From Chytridium lagenaria (lineage: Eukaryota > Chytridiomycota > Chytridiomycetes > Chytridiales > Chytridiaceae), in NCBI GenBank assembly GCA_025449115.1, contig JAHLKC010000032.1:62001-126000 (forward strand): a DNA stretch of 64,000 nucleotides, written 5' to 3'. Positions 11,361 to 24,172 of the stretch are shown here, piece by piece. The position numbers were made by a program, and so were the translations under genes. Position 1 is the first letter of the stretch, and every line of letters begins with the position of its first letter. The notes beneath the pieces are model-generated. The model did no database searches. It saw only the letters and a list, made by a program, of their open reading frames with translations, and was not told the origin of the DNA.

Positions 11361-13375
11361 TCACCACCACAATGCCAGCAACAGTGCCATCCAAACTCCA
11401 CCCCATCCCAACCCCTTGGAAGCCGAACTCTTCTTCCCCTTCTCAACGCCCTCAGCCTTAATTGACCCATTGTAATACCCCTCCATAAATCCCCATAACG
11501 CTTTCAACCCTTCCACCGTCTCCTCCCCCGTCGCCTTAATCATACTCTGTGGCAACTCAAACCCATAAGTCCCATCATCTCTCAACTCCACCGCAAAGCT
11601 AAACGTAACGTTGGCAACGCCATAAGTCCAATCAATGGTGTTCCCGGAAGCCGGGTAGATGGTATTGCACGCATCACCCGACACGTAGGTTGTGCCGTAA
11701 AGGGATTTCAGGGATGTTGTAATGAGGGTTGCGGCGCGGGAGAGGAGGTCGAAATCGGGGATGGGGGTGTTGCAGGAGAGGGTGTTGGGGAAAAGCCAGA
11801 GTTGGGAGTAGGAGTGGAAGTCAATATAGGAGACGACGTTGGGGAGGGATTGGATATAGGTGGAGAGAGCTTTAGATTCGGGGGAGGAGAAGGAGGATGG
11901 GCCTGAAAAACAAATATGTGTTATAATATACTTCAAAAAACCGCTTGAACGAAATGTAATTGAGTGTAGAGGAGTAGGATCAAGATAAAGAAAACGATGT
12001 CTCAGAAAGTTTAAAGGTGTAAATCCTTTTTCTCCAAGTCTCTAGCTTAACTCAATGCCAAACCACAAAAACAACCACACTAAAACTCACCATGATACGT
12101 CTGCGAGCAAGGCTCACTACTTGCCCCAGCGGTTCCCCAGTTATACCCAAAATTTCGATTGATATCAGTCCCAACACAACTGCTTCCCTCATTCCTCTGT
12201 CGATTTTTCCGCCAAAACCTGTCAACGGTTCGACTGTAATTGTAGCCGTCGACATTGAGAATTGGGATAATGTGGAAGGTGTAGAGAAAGCGGAAGGGAG
12301 ATGTTGTGAGATGATGGGCTATGTAGGTGACGACTGCTGGGGAGATCCATTCGCTGCGAAGGGGGTGGATAATTAGTAATCACCAAAGGAGGTTTAAAAA
12401 CTTGCAAAGAAAATTGAGATGAAAAAGCATGAAATAGATAATGTGACGAGTGTAGAAAAGCGAAAATAAAAAACATAAACTGAAAGTGCGAGAAGGAAAA
12501 GTCCACCGAAGCACAAACAAGAAGTCTTTGAACAAAAACGCAAAGTAGAGGGACGTTGCTGATCATAAATCGCTATAATCCCACGCAACCCTCCGCAATT
12601 ACAATCTTTATATAATTAAAATAACACTTCAACTCACCGAGCGTGTATCCCCCCATGCATGACAACCGTCCTCGTCCCATTCCCAATCTTCACACCCGGG
12701 ATATCACTCCCTTCAGCCGATCGATTTCCCAATACTCACCTTCTGCACTCCCTCCAACCCCTCCAAAAACTCCATCGTGGTATTCAAGTCCCTGTAATCA
12801 CCGAAAAAATCACTGGATGCTGGAGTTGAGGTCTTTGCGGCGAGGTCGAGATGGAGTTTGAGGTCTGGTATACGAAGGGTGTGGGGGAGGGCGAGGAGGG
12901 ATGTGAGGGAGGGGAGGGAGGAGGAGGGGATCCTATTGCGGGTTAGTGGTAAATCGGAGAAGGAGTGTTACATTATGTCAATGGTGTTGGTATGTCCGTG
13001 ACTCCATTCATCGATGCCGAGACTCGTTTCATAAGTCTAGAAAGGTTAGTGCCATTATAACATGGGCAAATAAAGCGTATACCTCTAGTGTGTCTTGGAT
13101 AAACTGGAGTTCGGAGGGTGTAGAGGGTGTGAAGCGGTAGACTTTGTAATCGGCGTACTTGTCGTTCATGGTTGAGATGGGGTTGTTGTCGGTAATTGCT
13201 ATGTCGTTTGTGGCTAAAGGGGGGTTGTCATTGATAGTTGCGATGGGACGTTGTCGATAGTTGCATTGGGAGTGTTTGCGATGGCTTCGATTGAGGTGTC
13301 ATCAACAGGAAATGGGGATGCATGGATGGTTAAGGAGGATACGAGGAGCACGGCTAAAGCCTTGAAGCCGACCAT
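11361..13375 (-). CDS. M14 zinc carboxypeptidase, secreted, possible GPI anchor
   Basis: Metallocarboxypeptidase A/B-type exopeptidase that removes C-terminal residues. The ATG at 13375 starts a clean signal peptide (MVGFKALAVLLVSSLTIHAS). A propeptide-like part follows (DKYADYKVYRFTPSTPSELQ), then the catalytic domain with MHGGIHAR/EWISP (zinc His and Glu, split by an intron), ILNVDGYNYSRTVDRFWRKN, TDINRNFGYNWG (substrate Arg), SYIDFHSYSQLWLFP (third zinc ligand) and FSFAVELRDDGTYGFELP (catalytic Glu). All key residues are visible. The C-terminus is a Ser/Lys-rich stretch plus a short hydrophobic tail (GVWMALLLALWW), suggesting a GPI signal. At least six introns. Frame breaks are near 13285 and 12715. 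It probably digests extracellular peptides. Confidence 0.88.
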
Positions 13376-14520
13376 GCTTGGTTAAATGTGAAGCAAGGGA
13401 TGGTGATGATGATGTGTCTATTACGGTCTATTCAGTTTAGAGACCGTCGCTTGAACAGAGACGGACAGGTGAGAATGAACAACCTTGTACAAAGACAGCG
13501 GCAAGGCAGAAATAGACCACACGGTTTCAAGGTGTCCAAGTGTGCGACGCGTGACAAAACTAATAAATAAAAACTTTGGTCGGTCGCGGGTTCTTTTCTT
13601 TCAAAAAGTAAAATATCTAGTTATATAAGCGTCGATCTATAAAATGACGAGCAATTCCAACCGAGCTGTTGTTAACGGCCACATAAGGCGCGCGACAACG
13701 GCAACCACAACTTCGTTTAGAACTACTGACTGCCTTACGGAGCGGACGCGTACGGAGTTCGAACAGCTATTCACCAGCTTCGACGAGTCAAGCGACACTG
13801 GACTCAATGATACGCGGTGTCATTAGGTGAGATAAGTAAGATGGTAGCATATCGATGTTAATTTTTACTCCTGCCATTCTAAACACATCGCACAATCATT
13901 TCTATTCTATGCATATTTTTTTAATGCTAATCCTTCTTTTTGCGCCCTTGAGCATCGCCGAAAAAGTATACGCAACAACCCCTCCAGTTTATTATCTTGC
14001 AAGATGGTTTTTTTTTTTTATCTCTTTCTTTAGCTTTGGCAACAGAGACTTTTTTTTTTACGATGACCTTAATGACTCCCATTTCTAATGGTGACACCAT
14101 CAGTATATTTTCGTCATTCGCCACCCGTCTTAAAACGGCCGTCATTCCCAACCCATCACAGACCCTGGCATTCACTTATAACCCTCGTTCTCTGCTGTAT
14201 CTCATCATTCACTCTTGACTCTGTCCACAGTCTATCAGCAGCATACCTTGCATTCCATCATCTTGGGGCAACAGTTTGGTGGAGGCACAGCACACCATCA
14301 ATCACCGCTTGGTGCTCTGTAAAGGTCTGTAAAACATTCATATTTGGCTCTTCTCACTCAACAGTCCCTGCTACGGGTAAATTGAGGGCTAAATCAAGCA
14401 TCTTATTGCACAACTTCTTTTAGATAGGCATCCCTATACCTTCCGTCGTTACATCCTCACTTCTATCGACTTCCATCTTGCATCCGCCCATCGAAACGCC
14501 CTTATCCCCTTAACGACATC
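13376..14520. other. Intergenic region
   Basis: Divergent promoter region between the carboxypeptidase (-) and the Yippee gene (+). Several short open frames occur, for example 13644-13826 (+), but none has family-like motifs or splice support. Poly-T tracts lie at 14008-14060. Confidence 0.55.
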
Positions 14521-15059
14521 ATGGGACTCATCCACCGTCTTTTCTTAGACGAAGAAGGCTACTCCAAAGTCTATGCATGCACAGAATGCAAGACACATTT
14601 GACGCATGCCGATTGCCTCGTTTCAAAGGTATGGGGTCTCTTTCGCCCTTTCTCTCTCTTATAACAAAACAGGCGTTTACTGGGCATCTCGGGAAAGCTT
14701 GGCTGTTTAGAGAGGTCTATAATGTTCACTTGGGACCGTCTTGTAATCGAAATATGACGACGGGGTTGCATACGGTCAAGGATTTGACGTAAGAGCCATG
14801 CATAATGTCATATGAGACTGATACATTTTATATTAGATGCCGAAACTGCCGTAACGTTGTGGGGTGGAAATACGTGAGTTTTCTTTCCCCTTTTCGAACA
14901 ACTTAGATCTCCTAATATACCAATTTTTTTTTTCTCGTATATTTCTTGCTTACGCCTTTGTTTGTTCGTGTATAGGAGAAGGCATTTGAAGAGCAGCAAA
15001 AGTACAAGGAGGGGAAATTTATCCTTGAGAAGACGCTATTGTACGAGGTTACGGCGTAG
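14521..15059 (+). CDS. Yippee-like zinc-binding protein
   Basis: Small conserved eukaryotic protein of the Yippee family (beta-tent fold related to Mis18 and cereblon). Four exons, 14521-14628, 14673-14788, 14837-14873 and 14976-15059, join in frame without any correction. They give about 114 residues, the usual family size. Zinc-binding pairs are CTEC (YACTECKTHLTHADCLVSK) and CRNC (CRNCRNVVGWKY). The family core HLGKAWLFREVYNV, the segment TTGLHTVKDL and the C-terminal KYKEGKFILEKTLL are present. Introns are 35-100 bp with standard GT/AG borders. The normally glycine-rich loop reads GPSCNRNMTTG. The family is linked to nuclear and centrosomal functions; the exact role in fungi is not settled. 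Confidence 0.95.
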
Positions 15060-15508
15060 AAAAGCACCTCAAACGCTGAATCTTTACAATCTGGTCTTAC
15101 TGCATGCTCTCGTCACGTTCATCACCCTTTTTTTTGGTTTCCTTTATTAGTGTTTTAAGTATTATCTCACTCTTTGCTTATTCCTGTCGTTTCTTATTTT
15201 TTTTTTTCGGAAAACAAACCCTTCGCTCACAAAGCTTTTCCTGTTTTTCTTATGATGTAGTTTGATCCCCTCCCCGCTCTTTAGCATCTTGTTGCCCTCG
15301 CTTTAAGCCCTCTGTATTTACTTTTTTTATCACTAGTTTTTGCATAAACCTTCAAACGGTTTTCAAAGTCCATTTAAACCACCACCTACTACCCAAGTAT
15401 TCAGTATGCGCCGGAATCGAGTTCCAAAATGGTCCCCATTGTAACACCTCGATCCCCACGATTGTTACACAGCATTTTTCAGTTCGCAGCGCAAAAACGC
15501 TTCTGAAC

Positions 15509-17333
15509 ATGTTCCATCTCCTCATCTTTGCACTTGTGGGCACTGCATTGCATCGCCCGCCTCACCATGGGCGAACGCTACTGATGAGAGCTTGAAGAAG
15601 AGTGAGTTTTTGAAACACCTTGCGTCAAAGGACCTTATCCTTTGACTGGGGAGACGGCGGAACCAGTGGAACCACCCGAAAGGTTGTGAGATTGTACATG
15701 CTTATGTGGTGAGTTTATTGTGCAATATCCTCTTCATTTGCGCTTGTGTAAATATAGGTTTCGTAGCGGAATCTCTGTGAAAACTTACGCATGCATGCTT
15801 GAGGTCTTCCACATTTTATGTCGGATGCTTGGTCTTCCACACCCACCCAAACTAATGAAACGTCCTAATTAGGTTGCTCGTCATGGATCCCGTAACCCAC
15901 CGACACTGATATCGAAAGATTTAAAGAACTAGAAGCTCTCGTCTCCTCACATCCCACCAGTTTTAAAAAATACCCGGACCTCGTGAACTGGACATCGCCC
16001 TACTCAATGTCCCATGATGCACTTCTCGCGCCGGCCGGAGCGGTGGAGACATGGAAGTTAGGGAGGAGGATGGCGAAGAGGTATAAGAAGTTGATGAGGT
16101 GGGGTATTTTTTGTTTCTATTGATGGTATTGATGTTGCTTTTTTTTTTGGGATAAGAGCGGGACGTTTGGATCGTATAATCCGAATCATTATAAATGAGG
16201 AGTACGTTGGCGTCTAGAGCTGGACAGAGTTTGTCGGCGTTTACGGCGGGGTTGTTTTATGATGAGAGGGAGGCAGGGAAGGGGAGGCATCCGGGTTGTG
16301 GGATGGAGGTTCCGGTGGCTATCAAGACTATGCCGACGGTGAGTCCCAATTTCATTTCTACGACTTCATTTTCCCATGAAGCAATGTTGAGCATATGATG
16401 GTTGGCGATTCCATGTATCTGCTGATGTTGTTGCGTTTCTGCAATTGATTGAAAAGTATGTACTTATTTATCATTATTTAAGATCTGGGATTATGAACTT
16501 TCATCGAAACACTCATGCCCGAAATGGGCCGACATTGTCGACGCCAAGCAACAAGCATCAACCCAATCCTCTCGCTGGGCCTCCACCCACGGTACATCCA
16601 TCGCCCTCCAAATCTCAAAACACCTTCAAAACCTTCCTCTAACCGCCACCCACGCCAACACCATCTTCAAAGCCTGCGCATTCGACCTCTCCCTCACCGA
16701 CACCTTTTCAGGGTGGTGTCACATCATCAACGACGCAGGACGTGACGCTGTGCATCTGTTGGATATTTAGATGATTTAGTGCATTGGTGGATGTTTGGGT
16801 ATGGGGATGAGTTTAATGGGAAGATGGGGTGTGCGCTTGTGACGGGATGTGGTGAGGGAGGCGAGAAGGGCTGGGGTTTGGAGTGGGACAGCGAGGAAGA
16901 TGGTGGTGGGGTATGGACATTCTGATACGTTGACGTTTTTCGCGTCGACGTTGGGGTTGTTTAAAGGGGATGTGGCGTTGACTGGGGATCTTGATGTGAA
17001 GGGTGTGAGGGGACGGAAATGGCGGTTATCGGCGTTATCGCCTATGGCTGGGAATATTGTGGTAGAGGTGTTTAAGTGTGGGGATGGGGTTAGGGTAAGG
17101 TTGATGGTGAATGAGGAGGTGGTGTTGATACCTGGGTGTGGGGTTTGGGGAGGGAGATGGAGGGGTGTGGGTTGGGAAGAGTTTGAGAGGGGTTAGGGGA
17201 ACGGCTTGGGTGTGATTTTGAGTTTATTTGTAATGTACCTGGAGGGGGGAGGGGGAGTGGGGATTCGGATGATGAAGGTGGGGGTTTGGTGAGGAGTTTG
17301 AAGAAAGATGGGAGGTTTGTGGTCCAGGCATGA
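15509..17333 (+). CDS. Histidine-phosphatase-family inositol polyphosphate phosphatase (MINPP/phytase-like), secreted
   Basis: Histidine phosphatase that removes phosphates from inositol polyphosphates or other phosphoesters outside the cytosol. The ATG at 15509 starts a signal peptide (MFHLLIFALVGTAL). Then PYPLTGETAEPVEPPEGCE leads to an intron and the catalytic VARHGSRNP (RHG motif). Further family signatures are YNPNHYKMRSTLASRAGQSL, AFTAGLFYDE, a late FKACAFDLSL plus WCHIINDAGRD, HWWMFGYGDEFNGKMGC, and GHSDTLTFFASTLGLF, whose His-Ser-Asp supplies the acid side of the active site (MINPP proteins usually have His-Ala-Glu there). The C-terminal CDFEFICNV matches the conserved last cysteines. 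Frame breaks near 15550, 15640, 15910, 16770, 16925 and 17200 divide it. The end was taken at the TGA at 17331. Confidence 0.8.
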
Positions 17334-19860
17334 ACGTGATTTCGTTTATTTTTTTCAATGATTCTGTTTGTATACACTGCAGTCTTTCTTTTTTATGGGC
17401 TCTTTCGTCTCATATTCGTGACATCTGTGATTAGGCACGCAGTTAAGTTACGCTGAAACGTTGTTACCTTTGTCATAATGTTGTTTTTATGCCTCGTTTA
17501 AAGGGACACATGATTGATGTTGTTTGGTTTTTTTTCAAATTAAATGCATTTCTTGTTATTATGCTATAAGCACATTAGGGTGTGAACCCTATGGCCTCCT
17601 ACCACGTATTACTGGGATTTGGTGGGAGTTTCAATAGTATTACTTAGATTATCGTACCAAGAAAAACCTGTCCACACAAAAAAATATAATACATAATGCG
17701 ACTATATACAAAGACGTAGGAAAACTAGATACCGTGTAAGGTAAGTCTGGGACGCCAGCGCATCGACGGCAATGAAATAACTTTGGCCATACCCTCCTGT
17801 TCAAAGAGAGACATTTTGCCTCATCATGCCCACCATTATCGTTCTTCTCATTCTTTGCGTAAAGACCGGAAACTACAGCTACTTATGTCACGATATCCAT
17901 GTCTTGTCCTTACTATTTGTAGATAATGCCTCCGACCCGTAAACTTCCTATAACGCGACAGCAAACAAGGATGCGTAATAACCCTCGTTTTTCTTCCTGC
18001 ACAAACCGATCGATGATAACCATAAAAGAGAGTTTTGCTCATGTCCGCTCACCCCATCGTCATGGGAGACACAACGTTTGGTTTCAAATAACTAAAGAAA
18101 AAAAAAGGTGGGGAAGCCGCCCGTTTAACTTTTTCTTATAGAGACGGAAGCAAGAAATAACCCAAAACAGCGAAATCCTCCGAATCAAATACCCCCGCTT
18201 TGTTCGGCAAAGCATCGATCATTATTCCAGTTTCTCTCTTGGGTTCATATGACCCGTCTCGGAACCTTTTTTTTTTCACTTTTTTCACTTTTTTCATTTA
18301 TTTTTGTCCGATCTCCATCGGCAGATGTAGAAAGAGATCGAGAAACTCTAAAAATTGATGGGCGGAGAGTGATGTGCGCGATTGGGCTATCAATTGTGCT
18401 CGTTGGGAGTTCAACCAAAGACCAGGAAGAGGGGTCAAGGGAAAGTAACTTTGTTTGAGGTGCTGACGCCGCATTTTGGGTTTTTGGGTATTAAGACGGA
18501 TGGGATGATGTGATGGAGGGACGAGAGGGTGGGGCGTGGGTATTATGTGGGTTCTGGTATTCGTGGGCATATCACGTTGATCAATTTAAAAAGGATCATC
18601 ACATCATTACTTGTTTTGCCAAGCCGGTTAATTTTGTTTTTAAAAGAGTCAGGTTGTTTGAAGGTGATGAAAAACGGGTGTGTGGGGGGAGTGGCGTCGA
18701 TCGGTTCAAGGAGCGAGACGATCGTCTCGCTGTTCTTTTAGGGTCGATCAATGTCGATACTTTCTGATCAAATAACGTAAATCTTGTCGCGGGCAAAAAT
18801 GCCGCGGTCTGCAAGAGCAGGTTAATCCTCTGAAAAAGTCTCGTCGATTGATCAACTCAACAATATGATTTTGGAAGTCGACAAAACCGCCCGAACCGCC
18901 CGAACGCCGCCCATTAAAAGTGATTATTTTCGGCAGAGAAAAGATCTGCAAAGCTGTATCGACAATCTGTCCATGACTCACAAAAGTTTCTGTTGTTGGG
19001 CAGCTCCCGCACACACCCATGCACAAAGTATCCTCCCGCGACGTCCTCTACAAACGCGTTTTAAAATGACCACGACGTCTTTTTAAAAATCGTCAGTTTT
19101 ATATGCGAAACTGATGAGTCATTCTTGCATTACACTCAGTCTCCAACCAACTTTTTCCTTCCAAAAGGTGGAAAGTTCCTTTGGTGTCGGACTCTCGGTA
19201 CTTTGGTATCGCCGATATTTTATGATATTCTTGTTACACGGGAAATGTCTCCCGAGATTTCTATATTTCCGGGAATTCGGATATTTAGAGTTACATTGTG
19301 TGACTCATGACGGAGTAAGAGAAAAAGAGAAAAACAAAAAATGAGGTCTGGACCATCTTTTCTACTTGCCAATCGTTTTTGAAGGCGCTCCTCTAATTGT
19401 TCATTAATGATTTGCTACTTATTCCTCCTTCGCTTCCTCTCTCTTCTCCTCTTCCATCTCTCAACCTTTTTTCTTTGAAATAAATAAATAAATAAAAACA
19501 AAAAACCAACCTAAAACACCCTCTCATTAACACCCAACTATTATTATCCCCCGAAAGGATAGGACACCCCCCCCTCCTCTCTTCACCCGAGAAGCAATTT
19601 CCCCTTTTTCCAGCATTCCTGACCTCTCGCCGCTCATTCCCTCTATAACAAAGGGAGATCTGCTCATCTTGACCTCTCACCATACTTTACTTGAAACTAC
19701 CCACTACATAAAGCGCACATCACCTTTTTAATAAAACACTGTGAGCTGTCCCTCCCTCTCACACTGCTACTTGTCTCTCCTCTGCAGAGTCCAACTCACT
19801 GTCAGTCACCAACTTTTCAAACTGTGTCTTAAAGCTGTCTCAAAAGCTGCCCCTCCGAAG
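17334..19860. other. 2.5-kb gene-poor region
   Basis: No convincing gene on either strand. Short frames (for example 18298-18570 minus, 18510-18767 plus) lack recognisable motifs. A TAAA tetranucleotide run is at about 19479-19498, and C/T-rich sequence at 19560-19860 probably forms the promoter and leader of the zinc-cluster gene. An RNA gene or fast-evolving small ORF cannot be excluded by eye. Confidence 0.5.
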
Positions 19861-22800
19861 ATGGAAGATCCCTCTCAGCAGAACTTGAATCGCCTGCCTC
19901 CCATATCCTCTTTCGGTCCACCCTCTTACTATGGGAACCCTCCTCACCATCCGCATAAACCTAACTACTATCCCGGTGACGGCGGCTACCCAGGTCAGCA
20001 CCAATACCCTCACCATCATCACAACAATATCAGCAATGGTCGTCCGTCACCCCACCCTTACGACTATAACCACCCTCCTCCTCCTCCCCATCACTACAAC
20101 GGCGACTATAATCAGCGTCCTCAATGGGGTCATGGCTCTACCGGCGGTCCCTCCCTTCCTCCCCTCCTCCCCACCATCACCACTACAACTCACAAAATTG
20201 GCAAAGCGGTCCGCCGCCGCAACCTTATTTCGAACACCACGAAGAAAGAAGAGAAGCTCCGCCCTCTCACCACCAACACTCCAACAATTCAACTTCCAAT
20301 AACAACAACAACAACGAACATCACCACCATTACCACCACCATCACCACCACAACAACCGAGAACAACACCAACAACATGTTCACATGGACCACCCCATGG
20401 CCGACGCTCCGCACAAGGATCGGCCACCGCCTCAACAACAACACCGTCGTCTCAGCACCACGGAATCGGAGGCTGGCACACCCGCGAATTCCGCAGCGGG
20501 TTCTTTGATGAATTTATTTAAAAGCGTGTCGACTTGGAGTCCTGCTGCGTCGTCGACGACGCCTTCCAGGGGTGAAGGGTCGAGTGGGTCGAATGGGACG
20601 ATGGAGGAGGTCAAAGAGGAGAAGAGGAAGATGAGCGGGCAGAATGGGAACAGTAGTGGGAGTGCGAGTGGGAGTGGGAGTTCGAGCGGACCAAGGAGAC
20701 GGTTAAGGGCGTGTGATGGATGTTTTTTTAAAAAATTGAGGTGAGTTTGTAGTTGTATGTATTCGTAGTATTTTTTGTAGTTTATATTTTATTGTTTGGT
20801 TGCAATCTAGCTGTACATGAGTTAGTCTGTTTGGACGAATATCGTTTGGAATGTGAGTGCTATGGGATCTTTGGTTAAGGGGATTGACGGATGGAGTTAG
20901 GTACGAGTTGGACATGGTTTTAGTTAAAGTTGGAGATTGGATTGAGCATATGGATCGAAGTACATCGTTGACATATTGGATGAGCATTGTAGTTCTGCGT
21001 AGCAGATCACCTTTTTTTGATGGGGAAGATCCCTTCGCCGAAGAAGAAGAAGATGCTGCAACCCTTTTTTTTATTTTTTATTTTTTTATGTTTTTATTTT
21101 CATAATTTGATGATGTGATTGTTACACACATATTATAATTATTCCTATTGGCTGGCTGTGTGGTATATGAGTCATACTGTTATTTCTCTTTATTTCTTCT
21201 GGAAGAAGGTCGTTACTCCGATGATGCCGATTTCATCACGTCATTGTTACACTACGATCCAGGGCGTATCATATTCCCATCACAGGAGGCGTCCTTCAAA
21301 AGGATTCCTTGTTGTTTCTCTCACCTCTCACCTCTCACCTCTTGAACTCAACCTTGCCATATTTTTTAGTTTTTTTTAATTCTCTATCATTGCTATTACC
21401 TAACAACTAAATACTTAAACCATATCGACCCCCCTTTTTTTTTGTAAGGTGCGACGCTATTCCAAAGGACCAACCTCGCATCCCTATCTTACCTGACCCT
21501 TCACTTAACCATCTGCTGCCTACTCTCACTTGCACAGCCTGTCGAAAGGTCGGCCTCACTTGCACCTTTAATAGGCGTATGACAACAGCTCCTGTACCTG
21601 CAAACAACACAACAACTACCGCCACTGACTCTACCGGATCCACCAGTCCCGTAGATTCTAAACCCATGTCCGCCACTACTAGTTCTACCCATCAAGGACC
21701 CGTAATGCACGGTCAACACCAGCAGCAGCACAGCGGAAGGCCTCAACTTCTACAGCAGAACCAACAGCCTTTCAAGATTCATCACAGAGTGCTTGCTCCT
21801 GCTTCGAGGATAAACGAGGACCAAAAGGCCAGTCACAACGACCACCATCACCGTGGTCCCTCTACACTCCCGTCCCCAACCCATGTCGCGTCTCACCAAG
21901 ACCACAACGCCTCCCTTCCTCCACGCAAACGTAAAGGTTCTGCCGAACTGACCAACAATTCCTCCGACCATCATCACCATCATCAAAAGGCCAAGCTCGA
22001 GCACCAACACCATAGTGAATCTTCCATGGATTCAACGACCCCTCTCTCCCCTTCCTCACCTTACAGGTCGTCCCACCCTCAGGTTGCAACCCTCTACCAA
22101 CAGCCCTCCTCTTCTCGTTCCTCCCCCTCCACTGAATCCGTCATCTCATCGCTTCCGCAACCTCCTCCGCTTCAATGAAATATCCTCCATTCTCAACACC
22201 CCAACCCTCGAATCAAAACAATCCAACCTAACTCCCCCCGCCTCAGACTCCAACTCCGAAACCTCCTCCTCACAATCACCAGCCCAGTCTCCCTCTTCCT
22301 CTCTCAAGTCCAACCCTCCTCCCAACTCCCCCACTCTTCACCCAACAACCCTCACCTCGCGCTGGTCAACCGCTCCCACACACCTCCGTAACGCAATTCA
22401 AGCCCTCACCTCTGGTTTTAACGCGGTCTCGCGTGCGGTCGAAGCGGATGGTGCTGTCCCCACTGATTTGTTTTGTGAAAAGACGAGGGGTGCGAGTCCT
22501 GGTGGAGTTGGGGTTGGGAATGGACCCAGACATTGTTGGGGAGCTGGAGATGTTTTCTTTGCATGGCGAGGGAGGAGGTGATTGGAAAGGAGGAGGAGGT
22601 GGCCGGGGTTGCGGCGTTGGAGAGAGCGCAGACTCTGTACCTTTGTGGGTGTTCTGCTTAGGTTAGTTCTCTTATTTTTTTTCTTTCTGTTCCTTTGCAT
22701 CTTTATATGTCCGAATATCTAACATTTTATGCATGATTTAGCTCGTGGATGGACTTCTTCCTCCCAAACCTACCTCCAAGGCGCCCTCAAAGCTGCGTCC

Positions 22801-23652
22801 CACCTCTCCCGCCCGACCAGTCCCCCACTGCCCACCTCTAATTCAACTCCCACCCCAACCTCCCCCACCCTCCTTGGCGAAATCACCCGCCGCACCCTCT
22901 TTGCCATCTCCCTCGCCCACACCCTCTCCTCCACGACCCCAAAACTCTCCCTCCCCTCCCGTCCAACCCCTCACCCAAAACCCGAACCCCCCCACAACAA
23001 CGTCTTCGGCGAAAACGTCCCCCCTCCAACCCCACCTCTAGTCGTCACCATCCCCATCGACATCCCCATCTTTCATCCACACACATGCGACGCAGGATTC
23101 ACAAAACTCGACGCCACGTCCACCGTTCGTCCATGTCCTGTTGCTCGCGCCAATGCAAACACGGTGGTGGAGCTTTTCGATGCATTGAAACGAAATGGGA
23201 GTAAAAATGTCCATGCTTTTACACCGTCACCGCTTTGCGATATGAGGGTATCGAAAGACGGCGGGGTGACGACCACCGTACGCCGGTATTCCCCTGCCCC
23301 ACCCGCCGGTGCTGGCTACACGACGGGTTGCAGCTGTTCATCCACCACCCCCATAGATGGGTTTCTTCGTCGCGCTGTTAATGTTGTGAAACGCGTTGGG
23401 GAGGTGGAGGTGCCGAGTGGGGATTTCATGGGTGAAGTACGACGGATTGAGGCGTTGGAGGGTGTTAGGGAGGCTGTTGAGGAGGCGAGGAGGGTTGGTA
23501 AGGAACGGAATGTGGGGAAGATTGTGATGCCGCTTTTGGAGATTCTTGCTTGGGTTTGTGTGGAGAGGGGAGGAGCGGTTTTGGGCGGACGGAAGTGGGA
23601 TGTTGTGGAAGAGCAGGGGTTGAGATGGGGGGGTGTGGATGGGTGGCTGTGA
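19861..23652 (+). CDS. Zn2Cys6 (Gal4-type) fungal transcription factor
   Basis: Nuclear DNA-binding regulator. The N-terminal ~280 residues are His/Pro/Asn/Gln-rich low-complexity sequence, then a basic RRRLRACDGCFFKKLR, interrupted by a 708-bp intron (20741-21448), continuing CDAIPKDQ, a long loop and CTACRKVGLTCTFNR. The six cysteines fit C-x2-C-x6-C-x26-C-x2-C-x6-C, with an unusually long middle loop. A second low-complexity part with PPRKRKGS (possible nuclear signal) follows. The C-terminal half (22370-23652) includes DPDIVGELEMFSLHG and RGWTSSSQTYLQGALKAASH, resembling the middle homology region of fungal factors. An intron ends at about 22740. Frame breaks lie near 20200, 22150 and 22480. 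Target genes unknown. Confidence 0.78.
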
Positions 23653-24172
23653 ATGGTGGGGTTTGTTGTGGAGAACCATTGCATGAGTTTTAGTTGTTTG
23701 TTTGTTTGTTTGTTTTTCTGTCTAGTTTCATTCATACCTTTGGGAGTTTACTTTTATTCGTCCCCTTATGTCGTTAATTTAGCTGGGTTCGTTCTGTGAT
23801 CATACTTAATCATCCTATCTTGTATGTATACCTTTATACCTTTTAAAATGAAAGTGTAGCGAATTATTACAGAGTATTTTTTGTTTTTGGAAGGCTATGA
23901 CGGCAGATTCTAGCGTATACCTTTTTAACAATGCAGTGTGGTATAAAAATATTGATTAAGAAAATATTATTGCTTTCGTGCAGTAAGGCTACCGGCGACT
24001 ATTTATAAAGTCACCCTGCATGTTCCAACAAAGTTCAAAATATACCCACGTTACAGAACTTAGTCACAGCCCCCCCACCTGCGGGTAAAACTGCACCAAA
24101 CGGTCGCGTGTCAGGCATATTAAAACCTTGATGATTCTTTCCTCCTTTTCTTTATTTCACATAAGCTTATAA
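23653..24172. other. Intergenic region between convergent genes
   Basis: 3' flanks of the zinc-cluster gene (+) and the hydrolase (-). It holds a (TTTG)n stretch at 23696-23714 and otherwise AT-rich sequence. No gene seen. Confidence 0.65.

Noticed and set aside
13644..13826. Short Thr/Arg-rich plus-strand frame
   Set aside because: Only 60 codons, no motif, no splice support, in a promoter region.
19931..20427. Overlapping frames on both strands in the His/Asn-rich region
   Set aside because: Low-complexity CAC/AAC repeats keep all frames open; only the frame leading into the zinc cluster is kept.
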